From: Paenibacillus sp. FSL R5-0345 | Lineage (GTDB): Bacteria; Bacillota; Bacilli; Paenibacillales; Paenibacillaceae | Direction of reading: 5' to 3' | DNA: 64,000 bases | Assembly (NCBI RefSeq): GCF_000758585.1 | Contig: NZ_CP009281.1 | Location: forward strand, 186,001-250,000 | In this document: piece after piece, positions 43,788 to 53,300 of the stretch | Numbering within the stretch: position 1 is the first letter of the stretch | Layout of the letters: each line of letters starts with the position of its first letter | Notes under the pieces: generated by a model | The model's database searches: none | Told to the model about the DNA's origin: nothing | Seen by the model: the letters and a program-made list of their open reading frames with translations, nothing else | Position numbers and translations under genes: made by a program

Positions 43788-45983
43788 ATGCCACATATTG
43801 ATAAACTTCCCAAGTCTATAGAAATGCAGCTTACGGAACAACCGTTATTTCACTTTGTATCTGATTTAATGAAAGATGGACAATTCGGTGAGCAGTGGCT
43901 TGTATTGACTGAGAAGGAGCTTTCCGTTTGGGGGACGGATGGGAAATTGGTGTCGAAGCTATTTGTTTCGAGCATAACCGATTCCCGAGTTGTAGGCGGG
44001 GTAGGCGGCGGTTCGTTGCTTGTCGATACTAAAGAGGGTCCAATGATTCTTATACGTTATACCGCATCACTTACTTCTATATTTGGATTTGCGTCTAAAT
44101 TAATTGCTGCTGTAGCTAAAGGGGAGGAGCGGCCAACGGCTTCTGAAAAAGAATTTCCAAGACATTGCCCAAAGTGCCGCAATCCGCTTCCGGACGATTC
44201 TCAAGCTTGTCCGGTATGTAAAAGTAATGGCAAGGTTCTGTTTCGGATGCTAAGTTACGCTAAGCCGTATAAAATCCAAATGATCGCAGCAGCGATTATG
44301 TTGATTTTCACTACATTGGTAGAGCTTGTTCCACCTTTTTTGACGAAGATGATTGTTGATAACGTGTTAACAAAAAAGGACATGGGCTCAACGCTTCTAT
44401 GGATAGTCATTGGGCTTGCTGCCACATCTCTGGTGGTTACGCTAATGCAGACTGTACGTGGGCTTATCGGGGTATGGATTGGTTCCAAAATTATGGGTGA
44501 TCTGCGTCATGATGTGTATCATTCCTTGATGAAATTGTCGTTATCTTTCTTCGATCGAAGACAGTCTTCGCAATTCATTGGACGGGTCAATAATGACTCT
44601 GAGGCGATGCGGCAATTCATGACAGATGGTGTGATATGGGTCTCTGGCGAATCCTTGAGGGTAATCGCAATCTTCGCGATTATGTTTAGTATGGATTGGA
44701 AGCTAACACTGCTAGCCATGCTGCCTATGCCGCTCATGGTCGTACTATCGACTGTATTATGGCCAATGATTGGTAGACGTTGGTATCAGCAGTGGAGATC
44801 TATTTTCAGACTAAATGCTTTGGTAGGCGATTCTTTGCAGGGCATTCGTGTAGTTAAAGCATTTGGACAGGAAACTACAGAAATGTCACGTTATACTGTC
44901 GCTAATAAGGAATTGGTGCGGCACAACATCCGGATTGAAGGCTTGTGGCAGGGAATGTTTCCCGCCTTTGCATTAGTTGCTGGTGTAGGTACGCTGTTAA
45001 TTTGGTATTATGGCGGCAGAACGGTGCTTGATGGGCAATTATCCATTGGTACACTAATCGCTTTGGTTACTTACCTGGGAATGCTCCTCGGACCTTTGCA
45101 GTGGGTAAGTCAAATGATCAATTGGGCCAGTCATGCGATTTCGGCAGCCGATCGGGTATTCGAAATTATGGATACACCATCCGATGTGCCTGATACTACG
45201 AACCCAGCGGATATTGGTCGTGTCAGTGGTGAGGTAGAGTTTAAACAGGTCACTTATGGATACGAAAAGCATCATCCTGTGCTCAAGAACGTGGATTTAA
45301 AAGTGGGTGCAGGAGAAATGATCGGTCTGGTTGGGCATTCAGGTGCTGGGAAGTCGACCTTCATCAACATGATTTGCCGATTCTATGACACAGACGAGGG
45401 GACTATCACCATCGATGGGGTGGATATCCGTAATATTAGTCAGTCTGACCTGCGGAGCCAGATCGGTGTAGTGCTGCAGGAGACATTCCTGTTTGACGGC
45501 ACGATTGCTGAGAATATCGCTTATTCTAAACCGGACGCCACAGAGCTAGAAATTATGCGTGCTGCTAAAATTGCCAATGCACATGACTTCATCGTTCAGC
45601 TACCTGATGGCTATGACACAAGGGTAGGAGAACGTGGGCATAAGTTATCCGGAGGGGAGAAGCAGCGAGTGTCTATTGCCCGAGCAATAATTCACGATCC
45701 GCGGATTCTAATTCTGGACGAAGCAACGGCTTCAGTGGATACAGTGACTGAGCGGCAAATTCAAGAAGCGATTTCGCGTCTGGTCAAAGGCAGAACGACA
45801 TTCGCCATTGCTCATCGCTTGTCCACTTTAAGAAATGCCAATCGGCTCGTCGTGCTGGAACGCGGCAAGATTATTGAGGTGGGTACGCATGAAGAATTGC
45901 TAGCAGTAGAAGGGGCTTACTTCAAACTGGTCGAAGCACAGAAAGAAATGTCCCAGATCAAGGGGGTAGAAGTGCATGAGTGA
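43788..45983 (+). CDS. ABC exporter with N-terminal extension and zinc ribbon (DUF1854-associated)
   Basis: The 731-residue half-transporter starts with about 115 residues of beta-rich sequence, then a zinc ribbon (CPKCRN...CPVCKSN, near 127-145). A six-helix ABC exporter domain follows (about 155-450). The ATPase (about 475-725) has Walker A GHSGAGKST, signature LSGGEKQR and Walker B ILILDEATASVD. The extension plus a DUF1854 gene overlapping its end matches the pair annotated elsewhere as cyanophycin-metabolism-associated. No cyanophycin synthetase lies here, so the substrate is open. ATG 43788 follows GGGGAG. Confidence 0.88.
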   Translation: MPHIDKLPKSIEMQLTEQPLFHFVSDLMKDGQFGEQWLVLTEKELSVWGTDGKLVSKLFVSSITDSRVVGGVGGGSLLVDTKEGPMILIRYTASLTSIFGFASKLIAAVAKGEERPTASEKEFPRHCPKCRNPLPDDSQACPVCKSNGKVLFRMLSYAKPYKIQMIAAAIMLIFTTLVELVPPFLTKMIVDNVLTKKDMGSTLLWIVIGLAATSLVVTLMQTVRGLIGVWIGSKIMGDLRHDVYHSLMKLSLSFFDRRQSSQFIGRVNNDSEAMRQFMTDGVIWVSGESLRVIAIFAIMFSMDWKLTLLAMLPMPLMVVLSTVLWPMIGRRWYQQWRSIFRLNALVGDSLQGIRVVKAFGQETTEMSRYTVANKELVRHNIRIEGLWQGMFPAFALVAGVGTLLIWYYGGRTVLDGQLSIGTLIALVTYLGMLLGPLQWVSQMINWASHAISAADRVFEIMDTPSDVPDTTNPADIGRVSGEVEFKQVTYGYEKHHPVLKNVDLKVGAGEMIGLVGHSGAGKSTFINMICRFYDTDEGTITIDGVDIRNISQSDLRSQIGVVLQETFLFDGTIAENIAYSKPDATELEIMRAAKIANAHDFIVQLPDGYDTRVGERGHKLSGGEKQRVSIARAIIHDPRILILDEATASVDTVTERQIQEAISRLVKGRTTFAIAHRLSTLRNANRLVVLERGKIIEVGTHEELLAVEGAYFKLVEAQKEMSQIKGVEVHE

Positions 45984-46533
45984 TCCAATCAGCGTCAGTG
46001 GTCAATCGAATGCTAAAGATAAAGATAAAGATAAAGATAAAGATCCCTATGAAATTAATATTTTCGAACCGGGTGCGATCTCCTTTAGTCGTAGTCAAGG
46101 CGGGGTATTTCAAGGCGTAGTGGAAGGTAAGGTTTATGAAGAACTAATTCTTTTTCGTATCTTTCCTTTTCAATACAACACCCAGTATATTTCTGTACGT
46201 AACTCTAAGAGTGAGGAGATCGGTGTCATTCGTGACATTGATCAGCTGGATGAGGAAAGTCGCGGGGAAGTGGACAAAGAATTGCAGCTGCGATACTTTT
46301 TACCGGTTGTGACCCGAATTGATTCCATCAAACAGAAGGCAGATATGTGGATTTGGGAGCTGCAGACGAATCTGGGTCAGACCCGTATCGTGATGCGTAA
46401 CCTGCATGAGCATATGCAATACCCAAGCCTTCATCGAATCATTCTGACTGACGTTAACGGAAAAAGATGCGAAATTCGTGATTATTCCACTTTGGATGCT
46501 CAGAGTCGGAACAAGCTGAAAGACGTTTTATAG
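45976..46533 (+). CDS. DUF1854-family protein
   Basis: The 185-residue soluble protein overlaps the ABC transporter gene by 8 nt, so the two are coupled. The core (about 25-185, with FEPGAISFSR, RNSKSEEIGVIRDI and RIILTDVNGKRCEIRDY) matches DUF1854, a family nearly always found beside this transporter type. Near the N-terminus, five copies of the hexamer AAAGAT encode a Lys-Asp run, which is unusual and strain-variable in principle. The biochemical function is unknown. It is the last gene before the terminator at 46554. Confidence 0.85.
   Translation: MSDPISVSGQSNAKDKDKDKDKDPYEINIFEPGAISFSRSQGGVFQGVVEGKVYEELILFRIFPFQYNTQYISVRNSKSEEIGVIRDIDQLDEESRGEVDKELQLRYFLPVVTRIDSIKQKADMWIWELQTNLGQTRIVMRNLHEHMQYPSLHRIILTDVNGKRCEIRDYSTLDAQSRNKLKDVL
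46015..46044 (+). repeat. Hexanucleotide microsatellite (AAAGAT) x5
   Basis: Five perfect AAAGAT units lie in frame within the DUF1854 gene, encoding alternating Lys-Asp. Gain or loss of units would keep the frame. Confidence 0.95.
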
Positions 46534-46553
46534 TGGAAGAAGGAAAGTGCTTG

Positions 46554-46582
46554 GTAGTTTATACTACTGAGCACTTTTTTGA
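46554..46582 (+). terminator. Terminator of the ABC/DUF1854 operon
   Basis: AAAGTGCT..GGTAGT pairs with ACTACTG.AGCACTTT with one internal mismatch, then a T-run. Confidence 0.88.
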
Positions 46583-46717
46583 TCGGTGTAAACATCCGAG
46601 GTTATCCCTCCTTTTGTGATGAGGAAACGCATTGGATTGAAGCAAATTTGTCACTAAACTCCCAGTATATGTGGTAATATATTACAACTAGATGATTACT
46701 ATATGGGAGGTATGTGA

Positions 46718-48040
46718 GTGAAGCATAAATGGATGAACTCGCCGTACACCTTTGCTTTAGGGATGTTTGCGATGATGGTTCCCAGTCAGGCTTTTAGTTC
46801 TTTTTACAGTTATTTTTATGTGGAGAAATTGGGCTTGGGCATTGGACTTGCTACACTGGCCAGAACAATCTTTCTGATCTGGGATGCGGTGAATAATCCG
46901 CTGTTTGGATACTGGTCAGACCGCACAAATACCCGCTATGGTCGGCGTAGACCCTGGGTGTTCGGCTCGATTCCGCTGTTTATGCTGGCGTTTGTGCTGG
47001 TATTCTCTCCTCCTGGCGGTTTATCCGAGAATGGACTCTTCACTTGGTTTCTAGTGACGCTTATTTTCTATGAGGCTGTCGCTACGGTCTTGTGGGTGAA
47101 CTATGGCGCACTGCTTCCGGAGCTCTTCCGTGGAGATCGTATTCGGGCAAAAGCCTCGGCGATTCAGCAAGGCTATCAAGTGGTTGCTCTGTTAATCGGT
47201 ACGGCTCTAACGCCAATCCTTTTCGCAGCAATTAACTTCTCTAATATGGCTATTGTGTATGCCTGTGTCTTCGGTGTGTTTATGTTCTTATGTATGATGA
47301 ATGTCCAAGAGAAGAAAGAGACTACTAAGACCGAACCTTTGAAGCTCATTCCTGCTTTTCGGGAGACGATACGGAATAAGAAGTTCTGGGTGTTTAATAT
47401 TTCGAACTCTTTTGCCCAAACGGTTAATGGACTTGTAAGCTCGATGATTCCCTTTTATGCAAAATATGTTCTACATATTTCAGAAGCACAGGTGTCTATT
47501 ATGCTCGCGGCTGTCTTTGTCTCAGTCATTCCATTAGTGTTCGTGTGGTATTGGATTATTCGTAAGATGGATGGGGTCAAGGCATGGCGGCTATCGCTTA
47601 TCCTATATGCTTTATCTGTCATTCCGCTATGGTTCGGGTATGATCTCGTGAGTGGTGTGGCCGCTGGCATTGTTGTCGGCTTCGGACTAGCAGGGTTTCT
47701 AGTAACCCCGGCGATCGTAGGTGGCAAAATCATTGATGAAGATGCAGAGAAGACAGGGCTGAGAAGAGAGGGTATCTATACTGCAGTAAGCGGATTCATC
47801 ACTCGTTCAAGCGGATTAATCTCGGCACTGGCCTTTTTTATTGTAGGGATGATCTTTGGTTATAAGGGTGGCGATGATCCAGGGTCTGATCCGGAAGCGA
47901 CGTTCCGGTATTTAATAAGTGTGGTACCGTTATGTCTGCTAGCTATATCTGTTGTCATATCTTTTACAATTAAATTTACATTTACGGGGCAAATGAGAGG
48001 TGATGCTGACTATGAGCAGAAGATTAATCATCAATTGTGA
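46718..48040 (+). CDS. MFS/GPH-type sugar:cation symporter
   Basis: The 440-residue protein has 12 membrane segments. The loop-2 motif GYWSDRTNTRYGRRRPWVFG is characteristic of the glycoside-pentoside-hexuronide symporters (MelB-like). The cytoplasmic middle loop is at about 190-215. The GTG start at 46718 is preceded by GGGAGG at 7 nt. The downstream ChbG/YdjC gene overlaps it by 29 nt, so the two form an operon. That suggests transport of an amino-sugar oligosaccharide, but this is an inference from context. Confidence 0.87.
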   Translation: MKHKWMNSPYTFALGMFAMMVPSQAFSSFYSYFYVEKLGLGIGLATLARTIFLIWDAVNNPLFGYWSDRTNTRYGRRRPWVFGSIPLFMLAFVLVFSPPGGLSENGLFTWFLVTLIFYEAVATVLWVNYGALLPELFRGDRIRAKASAIQQGYQVVALLIGTALTPILFAAINFSNMAIVYACVFGVFMFLCMMNVQEKKETTKTEPLKLIPAFRETIRNKKFWVFNISNSFAQTVNGLVSSMIPFYAKYVLHISEAQVSIMLAAVFVSVIPLVFVWYWIIRKMDGVKAWRLSLILYALSVIPLWFGYDLVSGVAAGIVVGFGLAGFLVTPAIVGGKIIDEDAEKTGLRREGIYTAVSGFITRSSGLISALAFFIVGMIFGYKGGDDPGSDPEATFRYLISVVPLCLLAISVVISFTIKFTFTGQMRGDADYEQKINHQL

Positions 48041-48926
48041 TGATTTTGGGCAAAGCCCTGCCATGAATCAGGCCATTATGCATCTATTAGAAGAGCAGAA
48101 GGTATCCTCAACGACGATTATGGCAGTAGCTCCTGGATTCGAGGAGGCTGCTGCATGGTGTAGCCGTAGGCAACAACAAAATGTGGGCCTTCATTTGACG
48201 TTGACTAGTGAGTTCGAGGCTTTACGCTGGAGTAGCCTGACGGGGGATTCTTCTCTGCACGACGAGAGTGGACATCAGTATAAGACGGTAAAAGAGTTCG
48301 AGCAGGGGGCGCAGACAAAAGCTGTGCTGAAGGAGATTGTTGCGCAGTACGAGCGAGTGAAGCAAGCAGGAATAGTGATTAGTCATGTAGACAATCATAT
48401 GGGTAGCTTATATGGCATGGAAACGGGACGCAGTTTGCTACCGCAGACGCTGTGGAGAATTTCGCGCTGGGGGTTGCCGTCAAGATTCTTCCGATACATC
48501 CATGCAGAAGATCCTCTTCTGGGATCGCTGAAAAATATTGAACGTCCTGTTGCACTTGGATCCGGGCTGGCCGATACATTTGGAGTCCCGATTCCTGATT
48601 ACTTGTTGTCGCATCCTTTTGGTGTGGAAGAGGGTGAGACGTACGATAGCTTCAAACAATCCATTATCGCCAAGATGTATTCGCTACCTGATGGTGTTAG
48701 TGAAACCTATATTCATCCCGGAATAGACGATCAGTGGATGCTTGCAAATATACCACATTGGGAGAAGCGAGTCTGGGAATACCATCTACCTTTTGATGAT
48801 GATTTTACCTATGCGATTCGTGATGCTAATGTTGAATTGACGGACTATCGCTATGTACAGGAGCATTTAAAGCGCCCACGGGTAAAATCTGCGGGAAGGC
48901 TTTTGAAGAATCTGATAAGTTCATGA
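48012..48926 (+). CDS. ChbG/YdjC-family carbohydrate deacetylase
   Basis: The 304-residue enzyme belongs to the YdjC family, which includes ChbG, the chitooligosaccharide deacetylase. Visible metal or active-site segments are INCDDFGQSPAMN at the N-terminus, VGLHLTLT and SHVDNHMGS, with YIHPGIDDQW near the end. The ATG at 48012, with GAGAGG 11 nt upstream, is preferred to GTG at 48000, but either is possible. Overlap with the symporter gene suggests uptake and deacetylation of the same amino-sugar compound. Confidence 0.85.
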   Translation: MSRRLIINCDDFGQSPAMNQAIMHLLEEQKVSSTTIMAVAPGFEEAAAWCSRRQQQNVGLHLTLTSEFEALRWSSLTGDSSLHDESGHQYKTVKEFEQGAQTKAVLKEIVAQYERVKQAGIVISHVDNHMGSLYGMETGRSLLPQTLWRISRWGLPSRFFRYIHAEDPLLGSLKNIERPVALGSGLADTFGVPIPDYLLSHPFGVEEGETYDSFKQSIIAKMYSLPDGVSETYIHPGIDDQWMLANIPHWEKRVWEYHLPFDDDFTYAIRDANVELTDYRYVQEHLKRPRVKSAGRLLKNLISS

Positions 48927-48935
48927 GGATAAATA

Positions 48936-48962
48936 AAAAGACACCTTGAGGGGTGTCTTTTG
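48936..48962. terminator. GACACC-family terminator 8 (bidirectional)
   Basis: AAAAGACACC (48936-48945) pairs with GGTGTCTTTT (48952-48961). It lies between two convergent genes that end at 48926 and 48964. Confidence 0.88.
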
Positions 48963-48963
48963 A

Positions 48964-49380
48964 CTATCCCATTAAACCCTTCAGTCCATTCAAGAATGGG
49001 GAAATCGATTTAATCATATTGTAGCCCATTTTCACAACCGGCATTGTTCTTTGGATCATCCCTACGAAGCCCATAATTCTACCGAATCCTGAAGCGCCTG
49101 AACCTGCAGCCTCGGCAGCCCCCGCAGCTCCTCCTCCCATTCCGAACAGTGAGCCAAATAACGGCATGAGTCCAGATACATTCGCCTTCTGGCGGGAGTG
49201 AGTGTGTCTTTTTGACTTTCTATTTTTACTTTTATTTTTACGTGGTTTGGACAGGGTCAATCCATCCTTATCGAGGCCAGTTATCCATCCTACATACGTG
49301 CGTCCATCATGAAGCGTAACACACACGGGTCTACCCTTGAGCTGTTCAGCTCGCTTGCGAATCTTTGCTCTGTTTGACAT
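48964..49380 (-). CDS. Small basic protein with Sm-like N-terminus and Gly-rich tail
   Basis: The 138-residue protein begins with about 45 residues resembling an Sm/LSm strand pattern (GRPVCVTLHDGRTYVGWITGLDKDGLTLSKP). A Lys/Arg/Ser-rich stretch follows (about 46-66, KNKSKNRKSKRHTHSRQK) and then a Gly/Ala-rich hydrophobic segment (about 72-138). Good GAGGTGATC lies before the ATG. I do not recognise a named family. The first part could bind RNA or another ligand, and the last part may associate with membrane. Confidence 0.7.
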   Translation of the reverse strand: MSNRAKIRKRAEQLKGRPVCVTLHDGRTYVGWITGLDKDGLTLSKPRKNKSKNRKSKRHTHSRQKANVSGLMPLFGSLFGMGGGAAGAAEAAGSGASGFGRIMGFVGMIQRTMPVVKMGYNMIKSISPFLNGLKGLMG

Positions 49381-49666
49381 ACGTGGATCACCTCATTGGT
49401 CTATTTAATTCTATATTACTCAGATATTCTGGTGTTGCTTGTGCTGGTTCATCATAAATTGGAAAAGAAAGTCCAAAAAATTGATGAAGAGAGGCTGTAC
49501 ATAAATATCCATCTCAGACTGGGACAATGCTAAGGTCATCGATTTTCATTTGGGATCTTATATTTGAGGGAATGGCTTGAAAGAGGACAATAGATAGATT
49601 AAAAGGAAAAAAAAGGTGTTCTTCCGCTTATAAAACCCGAATACCAATTAGCATGGGGGTGGAAGG
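49381..49666. other. Intergenic stretch without a recognised gene
   Basis: Promoters of the two diverging small genes should lie here, but no strong -35/-10 pair stands out. No frame with a ribosome site was found. Confidence 0.4.
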
Positions 49667-50044
49667 ATGTTATCGGCATGGATTGGAAGTTTTATTTTTG
49701 CGGGAGCAGCGGTTTTTTACATACTACTAACATTGGGATTACCTTATGGTGAATTTGCGATGGGAGGCAAACATAGAATCATGCCTTCACAGATGCGGGT
49801 GGCATGTGCAGTTTCAGTAGTCATACAACTGCTTGCAATCTTGTACTTGCTGCAGGCAGGTCATGTGATTTCAATTGGTTTACCGTTTGATAGAGGCGTA
49901 TGTTATTTTTTCGCAGTCTATTTAATTCTCAATACCGTTATGAATTTATTATCGGACAGTAAAAAAGAAAGGCTTGTGATGACACCTTTATCTTTAGTCA
50001 CTGCTATTTGTTTTGGGCTTACAGCTATCATACGTGGGTCTTGA
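49667..50044 (+). CDS. Four-helix membrane protein of unknown function
   Basis: The 125-residue protein has four hydrophobic helices (about 3-24, 42-63, 75-95 and 103-121). A conserved-looking loop MGGKHRIMPSQMR sits between helices 1 and 2. GGGGGTGGAAGG precedes the ATG. It resembles small hypothetical membrane proteins of Bacillales, with no function assigned. Confidence 0.7.
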   Translation: MLSAWIGSFIFAGAAVFYILLTLGLPYGEFAMGGKHRIMPSQMRVACAVSVVIQLLAILYLLQAGHVISIGLPFDRGVCYFFAVYLILNTVMNLLSDSKKERLVMTPLSLVTAICFGLTAIIRGS

Positions 50045-50105
50045 GAAAGATATCATGAGACCAGGATTCGACGCATCTAGACTTTAAATTAGTGATTATT
50101 TTAGG

Positions 50106-50132
50106 ACGCATCTGTATAAGATGTGTTTTTTT
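50106..50132 (+). terminator. Terminator of the four-helix membrane protein gene
   Basis: ACGCATCT (50106-50113) pairs with AGATGTGT (50119-50126) with one G-U pair, then T. Confidence 0.75.
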
Positions 50133-50201
50133 GTATGTCTAGAGACTCTTGATCTATTAAATTAAAACATGACTTAGGTCTTTCTTCACACGTTAATAAA
50201 T

Positions 50202-50229
50202 TTAACATAGTTTTAAATTGATTTTACAA
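50202..50229 (+). promoter_or_regulatory. Pho-box-like 11-bp direct repeats upstream of the yfkN-type gene
   Basis: TTAACA (50202), TTAAAT (50213) and TTACAA (50224) recur with an exact 11-bp period, the pattern of PhoP boxes (TTAACA-like, four expected). They lie 30-57 nt before the TATAAT. The fourth repeat is not recognisable. Confidence 0.5.
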
Positions 50230-50253
50230 TACTATGCTTTTTCGTTACATCTG

Positions 50254-50270
50254 TGTGATATAATATCACA
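50254..50270 (+). promoter_or_regulatory. -10 element inside a 17-bp palindrome
   Basis: TGTGATAT-A-ATATCACA is a perfect inverted repeat with 8-bp arms, and its centre contains the consensus -10 TATAAT (50259-50264). The arms TGTGA/TCACA recall CRP/FNR sites, but the spacer is 7 rather than 6. Binding here would block the promoter. Confidence 0.6.
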
Positions 50271-50307
50271 GAAACTATGTAAAAATGATAGGGAGGACTT
50301 ATAATTT

Positions 50308-53300
50308 ATGGGATGGAAGACACGATGGAACAAGCCACTCGCTTCTGTACTGGCAACTGCAGTGCTTTCTTTGCAGGTGTTTGGAGGAATTGGTTTGGGT
50401 GCGACTTGGGGTACAGACAAAGCTGAAGCAGCATCCTCAGCTACAGCCAAGCTCCGGTTAATGAGTACCACAGACGTGCACACCAATGTCTACGGCTGGG
50501 ACTACTTTAAGAATGCGGCCTCTACAACTGTAGGGCTCGATCGAACAGCTACGTTAGTTACTTATGCTAGAAGCGAATATCCTCTTAATAATCTTCTACT
50601 CGATAACGGGGATCTGATTCAAGGTACACCACTGGGGACTTACATTGCAAACGAAAGTAAACTGATGGAATCAGAGACCAAGCTACACCCTATGATTGCG
50701 GCTATGAATATTATGGAATATGATGTTGCCACTTTTGGTAATCATGAATTTAACTATGGGCTGGAATTCTTAAATCGTACTATTAAAGGCTATAGTAATA
50801 ATCCATTGACTGGTGCTGATTTCCCTTATGTAAATGCCAATATATATATTGATGATAAAGATGGTAATCCAGACAATGACAAAAATGCTTTCGACCCTTA
50901 TGTCATTATCAAAAAAACAATAATGGACAGTGATGATCAACCTCAGGTAGTTAAGGTTGGTATACTAGGCCTTGTGACCCCTCAAATCATGGAGTGGGAC
51001 AAGGTTAATCTGGAAGGTCGAGTTATTGCTAAGGATATTGCAGAAACTGCAGCGAAATTTATTCCTGCCATGAAGAACGAGGGAGCCGATGTTATCGTAG
51101 CAATGGCGCATACCGGCTTCGATGCAACTGCAGTTGCGGGTACTGATGCAGAAAATGCTATCAATCTGTTAAGTAAAGTTGATGGTATTGATGCAATTAC
51201 CTTCTCGCACACTCACAAGGTGTTTCCGACAGGCGATAATGCTTCCCTTGATGCTTCTTTCAAGGATCCATTAACAGGACAGCCGTATAATAGTCCTCAA
51301 TCTGTTGTTGATAATGTTTATGGCCACATTAATGGTACTCCAGCTGTGCAAGCAGGTTATGGCGGGGGTTACTTGGGTCTGATTGATCTTAATCTGGTGC
51401 AGGAAGACGGCAAATGGACAGTCGATAAAAAGAACTCTAAAGCTTCGACCCGCTCCATAGCCAATGCTAAACCGGATGCTGTTGTTGATGCTGCTGTGGC
51501 AGCAGATCACCAAGCTACTATTGACTATACAGGTCAAGAGCTAGGCGTTACTACTGCTCCGATGAACAGCTATTTTGCAATGGTTCAGGACGATCCTACC
51601 GTGCAAATTGTGACCAATGCCCAGAAGTGGTATGTGGAGAAGTATATTGAAAACAACCTTCCACAGTATAAAAATCTTCCGATTCTCAGTGTAGGTGCTC
51701 CTTTTAAGGCTGGACGTAACGGCCCTTCGGAGTACACGAGTATTGAAAAAGGTCCGTTGACTATCCGCAGTGCAAGTGACTTGTACCTGTATGACAACAC
51801 GCTAAAAGCTATTAAAGTTAAAGGCTCTGTTGTTAAGGAATGGGTTGAAATGAGTGCGGGTGCGTTTAATACCATCGATGAGAAGAGCACGGCTCCACAA
51901 AGCTTGCTAAATGGAGATTTTGCGGTTTATAACTTCGATATTATTGATGGTATTAAGTACACTATTGATGTAACTAAGCCTGCGAAATATAATCCTAACG
52001 GTACAATTAAGAATGCTTCATCCAGTCGTGTGAAGCAAATTACGTATAAAGGTAAAACTTTGGATCAGAACCAAGATTTCATTGTTGTGACTAACAACTA
52101 CCGCGCAAGTGGCGGGGGCAATTTCCCGGGTGTGAAAGGTTCAGAGATGTTGGTGGATTCACAAGATGAGAATCGCCAGATCCTCATGGACTACATCAGA
52201 GAAGTAGGTACCATTGATCCTTCTGCGGATGGGAACTGGTCTTTGGCCCCTATCTCGGACGATGTGAATATCACCTTTACTTCTTCACCAGAAGCGGCAA
52301 AAGTTACGCCAGCCAACATTACGGATACTGGTGCAAAAGATATTAAGGGATTTAGTATTTATAAATTGGCTCTCCCGGTTAAGGATGTAGAAGTTCACCT
52401 TCTGGGAATCAATGATTTCCACGGCCAACTGGATACAGTTTCTACAGTAAGTAACAAGAATGTGGGAACGGCTGCTATTCTTGCAACTTACCTAAAAGAA
52501 GCACGGGCTAAATACGACAATGCTCTGCTCTTTCATAACGGAGATTCCGTAGGTGCATCTGCTCCGGTATCCTCGCTTGAACGCGATGAGCCGACGATTG
52601 AGTGGATGAACATGATGGGATTTGATGTAGGTTCCCTGGGTAACCATGAATTTGACCAAGGTGTCGATGCACTGATGACGCAGCTTTATGGCGGTGTGGA
52701 TCCTAAGGACGGCAATGTTACCCACAAGGGTACCAATTTTGACTATGTTAATGCCAATGCGGTAGATGCGACAACCCGCGAGCCGATCATTAAACCTTAT
52801 GTAATTAAAGAAGTGGGCGGTGTGAAGATCGGATTTATTGGTCTGGTAACGAAGGCTACACCAGGCAAAGTTTCACCTTCCGGTACCGCTGGCGTATATT
52901 TCCTCACACCTGAGGAGGAAGTAGCGGCTGTTGAGAAATATGCGAAGGAGCTTCAAGCTAAAGGCGTAGAGACGATTATCGTGCTTGCGCATGATCCAGC
53001 TTCTACTAAAGACGGGGTAACTACAGGTGAGGCAGCTGATCTAGCCAACGCACTTCCTGCAAATTCCCCTGTTGACGTTATTGTTGCTGGTGATAACCAT
53101 GCGCTGGCAAACGGAACAGTAAACGGTAAGTTGATTGTACAAGCCTACTCTTACGGTACAGCATTTGAAGATATTAAGCTGATCATTGATCCTAAAACAG
53201 GTCATGTGAAGGAGAAGTCTGCTGTAGTGACCTCCACCTTCCATGACGGCGTAACACCGGATCCGGAAAGTGTGGCACTGGTTAATACTTACCTTGAGAA

